Positions 33,598-45,279 of a DNA stretch of 64,000 nucleotides are shown here, piece after piece. Within the stretch, counting starts at the first letter, position 1; every line of letters begins with the position of its first letter. The DNA lies in contig CM055111.1 of the NCBI GenBank assembly GCA_029204225.1, positions 25,598,761-25,662,760 on the forward strand, written 5' to 3'. This DNA is from Diphasiastrum complanatum (lineage: Eukaryota; Streptophyta; Lycopodiopsida; Lycopodiales; Lycopodiaceae). Position numbers and translations under genes: made by a program. The notes under the pieces were generated by a model. The model had not been told where the DNA came from. It did not search any database and worked only from the letters and a program-made list of their open reading frames with translations.

Positions 33598-36417
33598 ATG
33601 GCAAAGCTTTCTTCACAAATGTTTGTGGGTATTGCCCTTGCTTTGATGACGCAATTGCTGATTTTAAGAGCCCGTGGCGCTCCCGAAAATTGCACCAGCA
33701 ACAGCCCTTTGGTTGGGTTCGAAGCGGATCTAAGCATGGTGCAGCACCAGCTGAGGGGCCACATCTCTATTCTAGATGACTGCTCCTTCAGAGTCACCAA
33801 ATTTGACATGATTCACGGCAGTGGCGAGGTTTCCTGGTGGGGGGCAAAAGGTGAGGATTTCTTCAATCTTACCAATGGGTTTCCTGTCTCAGCACAGACC
33901 CTAAATCAAACCTACAGCAATGAAACCCTTTCTGTCGCCCTGAGCAATGTCACATGGGAGCAGATCCAAGTCCTTGGGGTGTGGGATACTTCCACAGCAT
34001 CCGATTTTGGGCACATTTTGCTGCAACTATATGTATCGGATCAGGAAAATGGTATTCCAGCTCCTGCCCTTAGCCCTACTGAATGGCCCCCGACACCCGC
34101 ACCTGCACTGGCATTCGCTCCTGCGCTGTCCCCGAGCCCTCTCAGCATGTCCCCTTCACCCATTCCCTCTCCTTCCCCAGTGAAAATGGGGTCTCCGCAG
34201 CCCACTGTTTTTGAGAATTGCCTGCCCTTGACTCAATCGTACCGCTTGCGATGGACGGTGAACTGGATGGATCACTCTGTGGACATTGGGCTTGAGGCTG
34301 CAGTGACAGAGTCTCACTACATGGGCTTTGGGTGGGCCAAGCCTGGTTCATTTCATGATTTGATGCTGGAGGCGGATGTCGTCGTTGTGGGGTTTAAAGA
34401 TGGAGGGTTTGCATTTGCAGAGGATTACTACATAAGCAAGTACAGTGAGTGCAATTGGGATTATAATGCCCCAGCAGGGGTTTGCCCTGATTTTCTTTTC
34501 AACAGGACCAAAATTGGAGCCCCCAACAACACACACATCCTTCATGGGCAGCATAATGACGGTATCGCTCTGATCCGCTACCGCAGGATGCTCGAAAGCG
34601 AGGATCTGAATCTTGATATCAGTGTAAATGCCAGTGCAAGCATGAGGGTAATATGGGCTATTGGGATCTTGAAACCCCCTGATAGTTTGAGGCCATATTA
34701 TCTCCCTCAGAACCATGGACCTCCTAAGGGATCTACATTTGGATATCTCAATTTAACTCTGGATGACTCTGTAGATCAATGCCTGGGTCCCCTGATAGCA
34801 TCTGATACGGAACGAGGCGAAATTGTTGCGGCAGATAGTGGGTTTGATCTTGTTGTAGGGGTTGATAATGCTGTCCACTATCCCAACCCCCCCAATCCAA
34901 ATAAAGTGTTCTACGTCAACAAGAAAGAGGCACCGATTTTGAAGGTTGAAAGGGGTGTGCCAGTTACATTTTTGATTCAGGCAGGGCATGATGTCGCATT
35001 CTATGTTACATCGGATCCCATTGGAGGCGCGTCGAATTCTAACGAAACGATCTATGCTGGTGGGCCAGATGCACATGGTGTGCCGGCTAATCCCTTTCGT
35101 CTTGTTTGGTTACCAGATCGACACACTCCGGATCAAATCTATTACCAGGCTTATTTTGAAAAAAAGATGGGATGGAAAATAGATGTAGTAGATGGAGGGC
35201 TTTCGGACATGTACAACAGCAGCGTTTTTCTCACCGAGCAGCAAGTCACCCTTTTTTGGACACTGTCCAGCAGTCAAATCTCCTTTGCAGTTAGAGGTGA
35301 GCGTAAGAGCGGGTATCTCGCCATCGCCTTTGGGAGTGGCATGATTAATTCATTTGCTTATGTGGGTTGGGTTGATAGTGCTGGAATTGGCCATGTGGGT
35401 ACATACTGGATCGATGCACAAGATGCCTCGGGGGTGCACCCAACAAACGAGGTCCTCACAGATCGAAAAGTTCGGTCGGAAAAAGGCATCATCACGTTCG
35501 AATTTAGCAGGCCTCTTCAGCCGTCTTGCGATAAAGCTCATGTTTGCAAGAACAAAATTGAGCCCTCTCTCCCTTTGAAAGTTGTGTGGGCCATGGGAGC
35601 CAAATGGGATGCAGATAATTTGACTGAAGTCAATATGCATGAACGGACAAGCAGCCGGCCGACGCTGGTTTATTTGCAGAGAGGAGCAGCTGAGGCAGAT
35701 CAGCAGTTGCAGCCTGTGCTTGTTGTGCATGGCTTCATGATGTTTCTTGCCTGGGGAATCCTGCTTCCTTGTGGAGTGCTTGCTGCAAGATATCTGAAGC
35801 ATCTCGAGAACGATGTATGGTTTCAAATGCATACGTATTCGCAGTATTCTGGTATAGCAGTGATGCTGTTGGCGCTGTTGTTTGCAGCAGGAGAGCTTCA
35901 TGGTTTACACATGGAGTCAATTCATGTGAAGCTGGGCCTGACCAGTATTCTCTTAGCCTGCTGGCAGCCTGTAAACGCCTTCTTTCGTCCACCACCTAAA
36001 ACTTTTCTAGAACGTCAAGAGCTGAAGCGGCTCTTGTGGCAGTACCTACATTCATATTCTGGTCGTGGAGCTATGTTGTTAGGAACCATAAGCCTTTTCA
36101 CAGGCATGGCTTTACTTGGAGAGAAATATAGTATGGAGCATTTCCGAGCCTTTCAATGGGCTCTGTTTGCATGGTTTTTTGTGGGGGGAGCCATACTAGG
36201 CTATGTGGAACTCCGGCAGTTCTGGAACAAGAGACGCGATGGAGTCGTGCTTTCCAAAGACGTTCAAGCAGTAGGTGGACATGTGCAAATTTTGGATAGT
36301 GATGATGAAGATGATTCGGCTGACTTACTACATTCGGGTAACAACCGGGCTTATGGTAGACAATATGAGCAAGCTGATCACCGGGGAATGGAGGTCCAAC
36401 TTGAGGCTTTTCATTGA
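33598..36417 (+). CDS. DM13-DOMON-DOMON-cytochrome b561 membrane protein, 939 aa, intronless
   Basis: A single exon. Residues 1-27 look like a signal peptide. A DM13 domain spans about 37-148. A Pro/Ser/Ala-rich linker (about 152-200) is followed by a first DOMON domain (about 208-365), a cupredoxin-like segment (about 385-535), a second DOMON (about 545-690) and a cytochrome b561 domain (about 706-880). The b561 part has five hydrophobic helices and candidate haem-ligand histidines H711, H745, H776 and H818. The C-terminus is acidic and cytosolic (SDDEDDSADLL). The order and intronless structure match the single-copy plant family typified by Arabidopsis At5g54830. By family knowledge the DOMON domains bind haem outside the membrane and pass electrons to or from ascorbate-reduced b561, giving transmembrane electron transfer. 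Many N-glycosylation sequons (for example NCT, NLT, NET) fit an extracytoplasmic N-terminal part. The frame looks intact. Confidence 0.95.
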   Translation: MAKLSSQMFVGIALALMTQLLILRARGAPENCTSNSPLVGFEADLSMVQHQLRGHISILDDCSFRVTKFDMIHGSGEVSWWGAKGEDFFNLTNGFPVSAQTLNQTYSNETLSVALSNVTWEQIQVLGVWDTSTASDFGHILLQLYVSDQENGIPAPALSPTEWPPTPAPALAFAPALSPSPLSMSPSPIPSPSPVKMGSPQPTVFENCLPLTQSYRLRWTVNWMDHSVDIGLEAAVTESHYMGFGWAKPGSFHDLMLEADVVVVGFKDGGFAFAEDYYISKYSECNWDYNAPAGVCPDFLFNRTKIGAPNNTHILHGQHNDGIALIRYRRMLESEDLNLDISVNASASMRVIWAIGILKPPDSLRPYYLPQNHGPPKGSTFGYLNLTLDDSVDQCLGPLIASDTERGEIVAADSGFDLVVGVDNAVHYPNPPNPNKVFYVNKKEAPILKVERGVPVTFLIQAGHDVAFYVTSDPIGGASNSNETIYAGGPDAHGVPANPFRLVWLPDRHTPDQIYYQAYFEKKMGWKIDVVDGGLSDMYNSSVFLTEQQVTLFWTLSSSQISFAVRGERKSGYLAIAFGSGMINSFAYVGWVDSAGIGHVGTYWIDAQDASGVHPTNEVLTDRKVRSEKGIITFEFSRPLQPSCDKAHVCKNKIEPSLPLKVVWAMGAKWDADNLTEVNMHERTSSRPTLVYLQRGAAEADQQLQPVLVVHGFMMFLAWGILLPCGVLAARYLKHLENDVWFQMHTYSQYSGIAVMLLALLFAAGELHGLHMESIHVKLGLTSILLACWQPVNAFFRPPPKTFLERQELKRLLWQYLHSYSGRGAMLLGTISLFTGMALLGEKYSMEHFRAFQWALFAWFFVGGAILGYVELRQFWNKRRDGVVLSKDVQAVGGHVQILDSDDEDDSADLLHSGNNRAYGRQYEQADHRGMEVQLEAFH

Positions 36418-39400
36418 CTTCAGGTAAATTCTTCAATTTTACACGAGGATCATGTGGGTCTGTTGCTTTCATATTTATAGACTCTACCACTTTCTATGGA
36501 CTCTACCGGCTCCATCATATGGGTCTGTTGCTTTCAAATCTATTGACTCTCTTTAGACTCTACCAATTCCATCTTCTGCGACACTACCTCTGGTTGTTCA
36601 GTTGGTATGTTTTGGTTGTTCGTGACCTTTGCAGACTTCCTGTATCAACATCCACTTCGAAACCAAGTGTTTCAATCCTCAAGTAGTGCTATCCGTTAGG
36701 AATTTTCTCTTCTCTTGGTGTTTTAGCATCAATGAAATGTGCTACAAAACAACTACAAGATGAAGCAACAAAGCAACAACATACTTCTAGGTTCTTGATA
36801 CCCCGGAGAAATGGTCATACATCTTCTTTTCCACTTTGAAAAATTACTCTAGTAATGCAGCTTGACTAACAAGTACAATAATGCATCCAGTAGATATTGT
36901 AGGTCTTCAGAGTATTAGTCAGGTGCTCATTGTCAAACAATCCAGGATTTTGAAGGCTACAGATGCCTTGCATTAATTGAGAATGATTTTCATGAGTATT
37001 GGCTAACATCTAAATGCCCCATGATAAACAGTGGAACCAAGGCTCAAGGTATATGGTCCAAACTGTCGCGGATTGATGATGCTAAGAATAGCTTAAAACA
37101 ATCAACCCAGGACCCTAGTAATGTTGATTTCAAGGACTACTTGAGCCTAATCACAACTAGGAATGAAAGATGCAATATGAAATCTTGACATGCAATTGTC
37201 ATGCAAGTAGAAATGAAAAAACAGCAAGCAATGGATCCCAAATTTTGATCCTAGTTCAAGTCTATGTGAACTTTACTCAATGCTAAATTAATGAATCAAA
37301 ATGGAAATGAATTCTACTTGCTGGCCACTCCAATTAGCAGGACCAGATCTGGAAAATCAGATCCTAATCATCCTCTAATTGGCCCCTAATCACAATTAGT
37401 GATGGCACCCTTCTAATAGAAAACAAATGCTTTTGATATCATCAATTTCTGAGAAGTATTCAAGGAGAAAGATGGAATTTACGAATTGAGGCAGCGCCCA
37501 ATCAACAATGGGCTGTTCTGGCTCCAAACATGCAACTAGAAGTAGTATGGCTGGTAGCGGCCTCCTCCTACAAGCAATTTGCACTCGATTCCACCAGAAT
37601 TGGATGAGTAATGATGGAGATACACCAGAAATCAGATCTGTCCCTGCAGCGAGTTCCTACACAAGGAAAATGAAGAATGGAGCAAGAAGACACAAAATAC
37701 AATGAAGATGGAAGAAAGTTCTAGATACCTCTCTCTCCATCTTGTGGTAGTAGAGTCATTTTCTCTATTAAATAGACTTTGTGAATGTCCAATGGTTTGC
37801 ATGCAAATGCCAAGTGTCTAATTCCTTCCTATGCATGCATTTGCATGCCACTTGCATGTTCCATGCATGCCACATCTAACATTAATAGGTGGAAATCTAA
37901 CTAGTACTCCCCCATGCACATGTGCATGGGGGCCTGCCAAACCAAAGTGGAGTCATAGGCATCATCATGCAAGAAGGCCTTCACCATGAGTTTGGGACTT
38001 AGATCCAAAAAAAGTTTGCCTAAGTATTTGGGCCTTAAAAATTTGGACCCAATTATTGACCATGTGGCATGTACTATTCATTTGTGTTACCACATTTTAT
38101 GGAATTGTTGGTCTTTGTGTAGGGTACCGGAAAAACCTGTGCTGATGTCAGATTAATAGTTTAAGACCCTAAGCTTGCTGGTTTCAAACTATCTGGATGC
38201 TTTCTAACATAGAGTATGAGCTTGGAATGTTTCAGATCAAATGTTTTTTAGGTATGAAAATTTTATCTCTAGGTCCTAGGATTGATCATGTGTATGGTCA
38301 ATCTTGAACATGAAAAAATGTGGTCATAAATAAAGTGTCATCCACCCAAAGCCCAAGACTTCGGTTGTGGTATTATCAAGTCAAAACTCAAGCTGGAAAC
38401 TGCTGAGTTATTATATGGATAGAAAATTTATATCTTTGCAAAGTGACAAGTCACGAGAGCCTAAAGTTGAATATTTCTACTATTTCTTTTTATGCACTTT
38501 TGAGGCTTATTTTGTAAAGTTTGGACCTCCAGGTGATGGAGGTGGAGAACAAACACGAGATTCTCCGGGAGATGGGAAGGGTGCAAGGTATCGCAGTGCC
38601 ACAGCATGAACATCAAGTGAGCCCTCGCGAATGAATACATATATGGAATGAAGAATTAAGGCTGTAGTGTATGAATGCTAATAGAAGTCTAGCATTAAAC
38701 TGTAAAGCAACTTCCTGTTATTATTTGGCTCACTGGATGGGTTTTTGTGAAACTGTGCATTCCCAGTTGAAGGGGTCTAAGAACATGTGGCTCAAAAACT
38801 GTGAGCAGAGGAAAAAGCATAAGGTGGGTTCCCCTGATTTGGAAGGAAGCAAACCAATGAACCCACTTGGTGGTGTACCCCAACAAATCAGATGATTGCT
38901 GTACCTCCAAAAACGACCTCACTTTATGCATCATACATGGAATTATTCTTCAATTTTTTCAAAGTTTTACATGTTCATGCTTTGAACAGTTTTGATCGGT
39001 GCACTGAGAACAAACAGGGATTCAATGCTGCATGCAAATGACAGTGATTTTGGTGACATCTCCTTCTATCCTTCTGGACAAGGAATATTATACATTTTTA
39101 TGTTTACCAATAGAACAATGAAACACATGCACATGCAGTACCCAAATAGACCAATGTTCCACAGAAAATCAGGTAACAAGCTGATAGAAACGGCTGACTA
39201 GTAGAAAGAAGTCGTAACAGCTGCATCAGGGAGTATGACACAAATTTGATGCTGCATGTGATATTTTGACCATCTGATAGTGGACCAGGTCGGCTTGTGC
39301 TGGCTAGAGGGTATTTTGTCCTCATTTTTGAAGCTGTATAAATGGTTTTACAGAAATGTTGAGATTATCTTGGTTTGGTTGTCTTGGTTTGCTTTGGTAA

Positions 39401-40726
39401 TTCTAATACTTAACAATTCTACAGATCGTTCAAAAATTGACTTAAGTCAAACCAAGATGAATAGTTATGGCCTGGTAGTGTATGCGCTTGTTACACTTTG
39501 GTGATTGACCTGAGGATTAAATCAGAGCTCATATTGGTTTTTGTTCTCTTTGAATGGGCCTTTATGCGCTATGAGGAATTGAGCGTCGCTTGTGCTTAAA
39601 GATGTTAGGGTTTATCTACTACAGAGTCAAAAGTTGATTCAAATTGAGTGGGTTCGATTTGATTGAAATATGTTTTGACTGTTTGAATTGTTTTACTGCA
39701 AACGAATAAAAAAGTTGTAATTTGCTTCAAATTTCAAACTAAATGTTGCAGAATATTAACTGTTTTGAAAAAGAGAGTTTTTCAAAATTGAGATTTGGAT
39801 TGCAAATCGATTTGACTCAGTTCAAAGGTCTTCAAACTGTGATTTGTTGTTGTTATGGTTTATCGGCAAGCAGTGTGTTGGTACATCTCATAATTAGAAG
39901 ATTGAGGTAGAAGGAAACAGAGTAGTGCATATATCAAATATCATTGCTTCATCCTTAGTTCCCAGATTGACCATTGCAAGCTTTATTTTGACGCGTAACT
40001 CACAATATTGAGCCAAATTCTTTAGTTGATGTGCTTGCTCAGAAAGCTGTTTTATTCAATATTGTCATCCATAGAACCTGGTTCCAGGATTATCTGTGAA
40101 TTACTTCTTTCAAATGTGGGATATTTTATATGGCTGGGTACGCGACCCGTACAGAAACTATGGTACAGACCTAACATACCTAACTTGTTTCTTATCAGGT
40201 TCCTTTGTGTTATATCATTGATCAGACTTCGTTATCATAAAACTTTTGTCAGACTTGGCTATTATGGAACTTTCCACCGAAATTGTACATTCGCAAACAT
40301 CTTCATGGTCAGTAAACTCATACCCTTCAAGATTTTTGTGGCTTGGCTACATCTTTCAAGTTAAACAAGAGGGATTTGTTGCGAGCCACAATTGCATGCC
40401 CCTGCCTTGGTAATACTTATTGCTAGAGTCTAGGTTTTTAAACTTGTAGTATATCAAAGTTTTTGAAAACGGCATTATACAAGAATTAAATTCATGAAAA
40501 TGTATTATATGTAGGTGCATTCGAAAAACCTTCAAAAAATGTTTATAGGAATATCATATCGATATAGACTTCCGAAATTTTGTTTTAACTATTGAAGACA
40601 ATAGTTGATGGTTGTCATAAATGCAGTTGCAAAGTGAAATAAGAATATGATTTTACAATCTTTATAATCTGCTTTGCACTAAATAGTTAGGAGAAAAATT
40701 ACATATATGACAAACCCATCTACGAG

Positions 40727-40729
<3 letters not shown>
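36418..40729. other. Long non-genic interval after the DOMON gene
   Basis: The first bases should be the 3' UTR. The stop is followed closely by CTTCAG/GTAAAT, which could be a donor of a 3' UTR intron. A phrase TGGGTCTGTTGCTTTCA occurs twice (about 36454 and 36522), marking a small duplication. 37100-37905 has LTR-like character (repeated TTGCATGC/CATGCATG phrases as in the Copia-B LTR, and a purine tract on the minus strand at its right edge), but no TG/CA pair or target duplication was found. From 38 to 40.7 kb I see nothing. Confidence 0.4.
37909..37932. repeat. 24-bp perfect palindrome
   Basis: Left arm CCCCCATGCACA is followed directly by its exact complement TGTGCATGGGGG with no loop. 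It lies at the right edge of the LTR-like stretch, where a purine tract would be expected for a minus-strand element. Confidence 0.9.

Positions 40730-40788
<59 letters not shown>
40730..40788. repeat. CT/GA microsatellite
   Basis: About 29 CT units. The minus-strand open frames crossing it encode Arg-Glu repeats and are not genes. Confidence 0.95.
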
Positions 40789-40791
<3 letters not shown>

Positions 40792-41173
40792 TGCATTTCT
40801 ATAGGCATGTCTATATTTTTTCTTGATGCCTGCATGATTTCTTGCATGTCTCTCTTTGTTCGACTTCTCTCCTCGAGTTAGTGAGCGATATCAATCGCCT
40901 TTGCTTCATGCCCGCCCTCCATTGGCAGACCCACCAAACGCCTTCATTCATTTGCTCTCGTCGGCGTTCGTCCTCCTTGTCTACAGCATCGATCAATTTT
41001 CAATGGTAAACTTGCCAAAAACCACTCAATCTGCATCACAACAGGGTATACACCAATTAGTTTTCCAATCAGATTCTTTACTTTTCATATGTACCTTTGA
41101 AGAGATTATTTGCTCTTCTTCTGCACATTATTGAGTCGTCCAAGAATTTTGGATGAATAATCAATTTCTCTAA
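40789..41173. other. Non-genic gap
   Basis: Short frames at 40856-41134 (plus) and 40811-40996 (minus) carry no recognised motif. The segment lies between a CT microsatellite and the gypsy Gag fragment. Confidence 0.35.
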
Positions 41174-41656
41174 CTAGTTCAGAAATGCATCTTTCAGTAG
41201 TAACCAGGTGGCGACATGTCCTGGATCAACTTGGCTGCACCATATGCGTGCTTGCTTTCTCAACAAACCAGGAAAAATCCGTAGCTTGTCAGCATCAGCA
41301 CCTTCGTTATTCGAGTTGGCAATCGACTTGAACTGTGAAACATAATTGTCAGCATCATCTGAAGATGTTCCGTTAAAGTAATCATATTTGATCTTCGAGA
41401 TTGAAGTAAAACATGGACCAATGCCTTCCATATTCGGTTCTGGTTCTAGATTAGGATCAAGACTAGGCTCTGAATTTATGACTTCAAAACTTGGTTCAAT
41501 TGCAACAGAAGCTTCAGGAAGCGGATTTCCAGGTAAGTTTTCTAGACTAAAATTCAAAAAAGATGATTCACCTCTTTGCAAAGATTCTTGAAGTCTTTTA
41601 AAAAATTCTTCTCGAAGTTTCCGATATCTTTCTAGTTGAGCAGCTCTATCTAACAT
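41174..41656 (-). pseudogene. Gypsy-3 Gag N-terminal fragment
   Basis: A 160-codon minus-strand frame. Its second half (KIKYDYFNGTSSDDADNYVS, LRIFPGLLRKQARIWCSQVD) matches the start of a retrotransposon Gag domain. It breaks off after LLKDAFLN. The upstream primer site and LTR (41708-42275) sit at the expected distance, so the ATG at 41656 is a credible Gag start. Gag is truncated and pol is missing in the window. Confidence 0.75.
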
Positions 41657-41707
41657 GCGATGGGGATGGAGATGGAGTTGTTAGTTTGCATCAACTTTAT
41701 TTGGCTA

Positions 41708-41725
41708 TCCCTAGCAACGGTGCCA
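41708..41725 (-). other. Gypsy-3 primer binding site
   Basis: On the minus strand this reads TGGCACCGTTGCTAGGGA, a near match to the TGGCGCCGTTGCCGGGGA primer site of Athila/Tat-type gypsy elements. It lies about 50 bp upstream of the Gag fragment. Confidence 0.8.
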
Positions 41726-41737
41726 AAAATTGGCATA

Positions 41738-42275
41738 TGTCGTGATATACCAACACAGATTGCTATATTTATGTAGTATTGAGATCATTCCCCAAGAAAA
41801 TAGCACTTAAAAACTATTTAGTTGGTACTATATTGACTTATTTCGAATGGAATGGAGTCGAGTGTTAAGTTGGTTGTCAACAAACTTTTATAAGTAACAA
41901 GTATTACTTATATTGTGGTGTGTGTTGATAAATGAATTCCAAACAACAATCTTCCTCTATTAAACCTAATAAAAACAAATAAAACGCTATCAGAGTAGTT
42001 CGAATGAATTACACTTTGACTGATTAAGTTGTCAGCAAGGAGCTATGTTATGTTCAATGCAGATGCATACGAATAGACAAAAAATTAATCTTATTCTTGA
42101 ACTAATGTGTTCTAGACAGATGTCCTCAACAACTAAAGTCCAGTCGTGGTTAAAGAACTCAAATAGTTTGCGAATATGTTAGAAACAATTATCTTCGTTA
42201 CTAACACGAAAACAGATCAATAACTCAGTTCCTCAGGCAGGGACTAGCACTTCACAAACATACATACTTCTCTAT
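41738..42275 (-). repeat. Gypsy-3 LTR, interrupted
   Basis: Begins TGTCGTGATATACC 12 bp beyond the primer site and runs about 540 bp, until the first LTR of the tandem array begins. The rest of this LTR is not in the window. The array element, or a rearrangement with it, cuts the LTR. Confidence 0.65.
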
Positions 42276-42835
42276 CAACAAAGTGTAAATAAATAAAATA
42301 CTCCAATAAAATGTGTTGCGAGGGCATGGCATCTTGCGTGTATAAGCCCATGGCCCGATGAGCACGCAATTAAAGTTGTAAATAAAATAAACTTGACTTG
42401 GGCCTTGGAATTAAAATAAAACTAGAGGCCCAATGTCATTTTTAAACTTAGAGATTACTTTTTAGAGTTGGGTTCAAATTGGGACTCACATGAATCTTGT
42501 GATTTCTAATGTACCTTTTGTGGACCCTTGGATCAACTTGGGTCAAAGATGAATGGATAGGATCATTGCGAATATTAGCCAATAAGATTGAGGGGCAAGG
42601 GCCTTCCCCATTTTATTAAAAGACACCATTTGTACACTATTTTCATGCTTAATGAGAAGGAGAAAACTCTACCAATTTTGGAAGAGAAGCATCCTCATTT
42701 GCAAATGCTTGCTATTGCTCTTGTTGTTTCCATTTGCTTTCAAGTTCATGCTTGTTGGTTTCAATAGTTAAAGTTTCTCCTTTAGCAAGTACAATGTGCA
42801 TTTGAGTTAACCTCCACCCTCACTCACTCACTCAC

Positions 42836-42887
<52 letters not shown>

Positions 42888-43113
42888 CTTCTCAATCTCT
42901 TCTTCTCCATTCCTTCTCTTCAACCAAAACCATGATGAATGTTAGTGTAAAGGAGTAGAGTTAAAGAGGAGTAGTATAGTGGTGAGTAAAGCTAAGGGAG
43001 AAAGTAGGAAACTTACTAAAAGTAGTATCTATGCTTAGTTAGGTACCTATCCAGTGATCTAACCCTTGTTGACAGGCGGGAGAGCTATACTATGAGAGAT
43101 CTTCGACCCCAAA
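42276..43113 (+). repeat. Gypsy-4 LTR A
   Basis: Matches the other copies from CAACAAAGTG onward but lacks the first 15 or so bases (TGTTGGGGGTATTCC) seen in C-E. The left edge is thus damaged or replaced. The core promoter reads TATTAAAA (42614-42621) instead of TATAAAAA. It holds a CT tract to about 42884 and ends ACCCCA before the primer site. Confidence 0.9.
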
Positions 43114-43114
43114 G

Positions 43115-43131
43115 TGGCGCCGTTGCCGTGG
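43115..43131 (+). other. Gypsy-4 primer binding site (copy A)
   Basis: TGGCGCCGTTGCCGTGG, the Athila/Tat-type primer site, a few bases after LTR A. Equivalent sites follow LTR B (46827), C (47794, with TGGTGCC) and D (48708, with GCCATTGCC). Confidence 0.9.
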
Positions 43132-43647
43132 ATAGGTTTTCATTAACTAGTTTAGCTACATTTTAGTTGTTTTCTTGCTTTTTAGAGTAGTTTAAGTAGA
43201 TTTGTGGGAGTTAGAGTTAGTTTTCTGTATTTTTTTTGTGTTTGGACTGTTCACAGCTAGCAAGGTGTAAGAGGGTAGAGGAGGCCCTGAACAACCTCTA
43301 AGGGCTTGAAACCCAAACCAACCATCCAAAAAACTCAAAAAACACACCAATCTGCATTTTGGAGAGAAAGAGAGCCAAAAAACTCATCAGATTTTTATAT
43401 CTCCAGAATCAATGGAAATTAACCCTTGCATGACTGGTAGCAGCTCTAGGGTACTGTCCCAGACTTGCATAGAAGCCTACGAGAGTTAGTTCCAAGCAGA
43501 TTGTAAAAATCAGAGAAAAATCATAAAAAATTCAAAAAACCCTTGAAAAAATTCAAAAAAATTCAAATCTTCATAAGAACTCTCGCAGAGCCCTCTGAAG
43601 TTCCATCATAGTGAGACCAGGACACAGAGAAGCTTGCGAGAGTCAGT

Positions 43648-45105
43648 TTGAGATCTAAGTGCCTGTGCGAGAGCTCCCAGTGCAATGCAACATCGCACGA
43701 TACGACATTTTGCCCGTTTAACCCCAGGATTGTTCAACAGAAGAGAAGTCCTTATCAAACTTCTTATCCTTATCATCAAGGGGCACCTAACGTGACACCA
43801 AGGTACGACGCACCCAATCAACCACAACGTATGGCCATACCTGCTCCACCAGGGCCAACCAACCAACAAGTGGCCCATGTAAACCTGACAGTAGCAGAAC
43901 AAGAAATGCAAATGCCACCTGAGCAGCAGCAGTGGTACGGACCAGATGAACCATTTATGGATCCTGCCATAAATGAATATGTTTCGGCCTATGCAGCTCA
44001 AACTCAATGTCAAGGTGGAAGAAATTACGGCTGCTACGGATGTGGCGAAGGACACAGGATTGCAGAATGTCCCTACAAGGGACAATATACAACCTCCTGT
44101 CGAGATTGTGGTTATGGACACTATTTCAAGAATTGTCCATTTAAATCTGGAACCAGTGCACCTCTTAACCTCATTGTCATACATCAACCAACAGTTCTAG
44201 CAGGGATGCCATCGAAAGGTCGACAAGACCACGCTCCTATGTTAGCTGTTACACGAGCACAAAAGAGGAAGGAAGTGGCTCCCTCACCACCACCATCGGT
44301 CACTGACGACCAACCCTCAACTTCAGCGCCATATCCAAATGTGAGGAAAGAGAAAAGACAGTACCAAAAAATAAGACACTGCGTACAAAAGGCACAAGAA
44401 GAGGAAAAAGAGCAAGAACGAGACAATCCCACGGAACCTCCAGTCGGCCTCGAACGGGAATCGCAAGCGGGCTCACCACTGCACACTGATCAGAATGATC
44501 GGTTGCACCAACATGAACCACCTTTTCACATGGTGGAGTCCGAGGAACCACGCACTGAAAGACTCACACTTTTGCTGTCAAGCCATGTTAGTTTACCACT
44601 CGGAGAACTACTGCGGATTGCACCACAAGCGAAAAGCCTTCTAGCTGAATGGGCCAAAGTGGATGAGGAGCCAGTAGTGCCTGAGCCCATATATTGTGCG
44701 GGCTATGATGAAACAAGTAACGTCCTCCACATCGGAACAACATGGGAAAGTGAGGAACACAACATCACTTTGCCAATCAAACACAAGAGATACGAGGATG
44801 AGGCGACAATGGTAGATGAAGGATTGGGTGTCAATCTGATCTCCACTACTTTATATGAAAAGTGGGATTTACAAGGATTGAAGCCAGCCAGATTTGCCAT
44901 CAAGCTAGCAGATCAATCCTGTGTGAAACCAAAAGGTGTAGTTGTCGATATTCCCGTCAAGATAGCAGGCATGCAGTTTGTGATTACTTTTGTGGTCATG
45001 GATATACCTGAATCTCCATCTGCATACCATGTTTTACTGGGAAGACCATGGTTGAGGATGGCGCAAGTAGTACACAACTGGGGTACAGGGAAGCTCACCT
45101 TCTAG
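43648..45105 (+). pseudogene. Gypsy-4 Gag (zinc knuckles) and protease, internally deleted
   Basis: A 485-codon open frame. Two zinc knuckles CX2CX4HX4C (C129-C141 and C151-C163) are followed by a long charged linker. A retropepsin-like domain in the last 130 residues has KLADQSCVKPKGVVVDIPVK, MDIPESPSAYHVLLGRPWL and HNWGTGKL. The capsid half of Gag is missing. Leader sequence like that at 49.3 kb is joined at about 43690 to mid-Gag, so the first 15 or so codons are probably not authentic. The catalytic Asp-Thr/Ser-Gly reads VDEGLGVN, which removes the Thr/Ser. The domain order and LLGRPWL end are typical of the family. I treat it as non-functional despite the open frame. Confidence 0.85.
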
Positions 45106-45279
45106 AACAGAGAACAGGTTGTAAAGGTAGATTCAACCACATGGGCGGTGGAACCTATTGCACCCAAAGCTGATGACGGATCATCCACGACAGATCATAT
45201 GATTGATCGCCCAAGGCCAGCCAAGGGAGGTCACTATCATTCAGAGATGGATGTCGTAATATGGACATACAAATTAGCA

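Noticed and set aside
34142-35999. Several long frames on both strands over the DOMON gene
   Set aside because: Shadows of a long, well-conserved coding exon on the plus strand.
37396-37705. Overlapping short frames on both strands
   Set aside because: No domain is seen. They lie in a stretch with LTR-like character.
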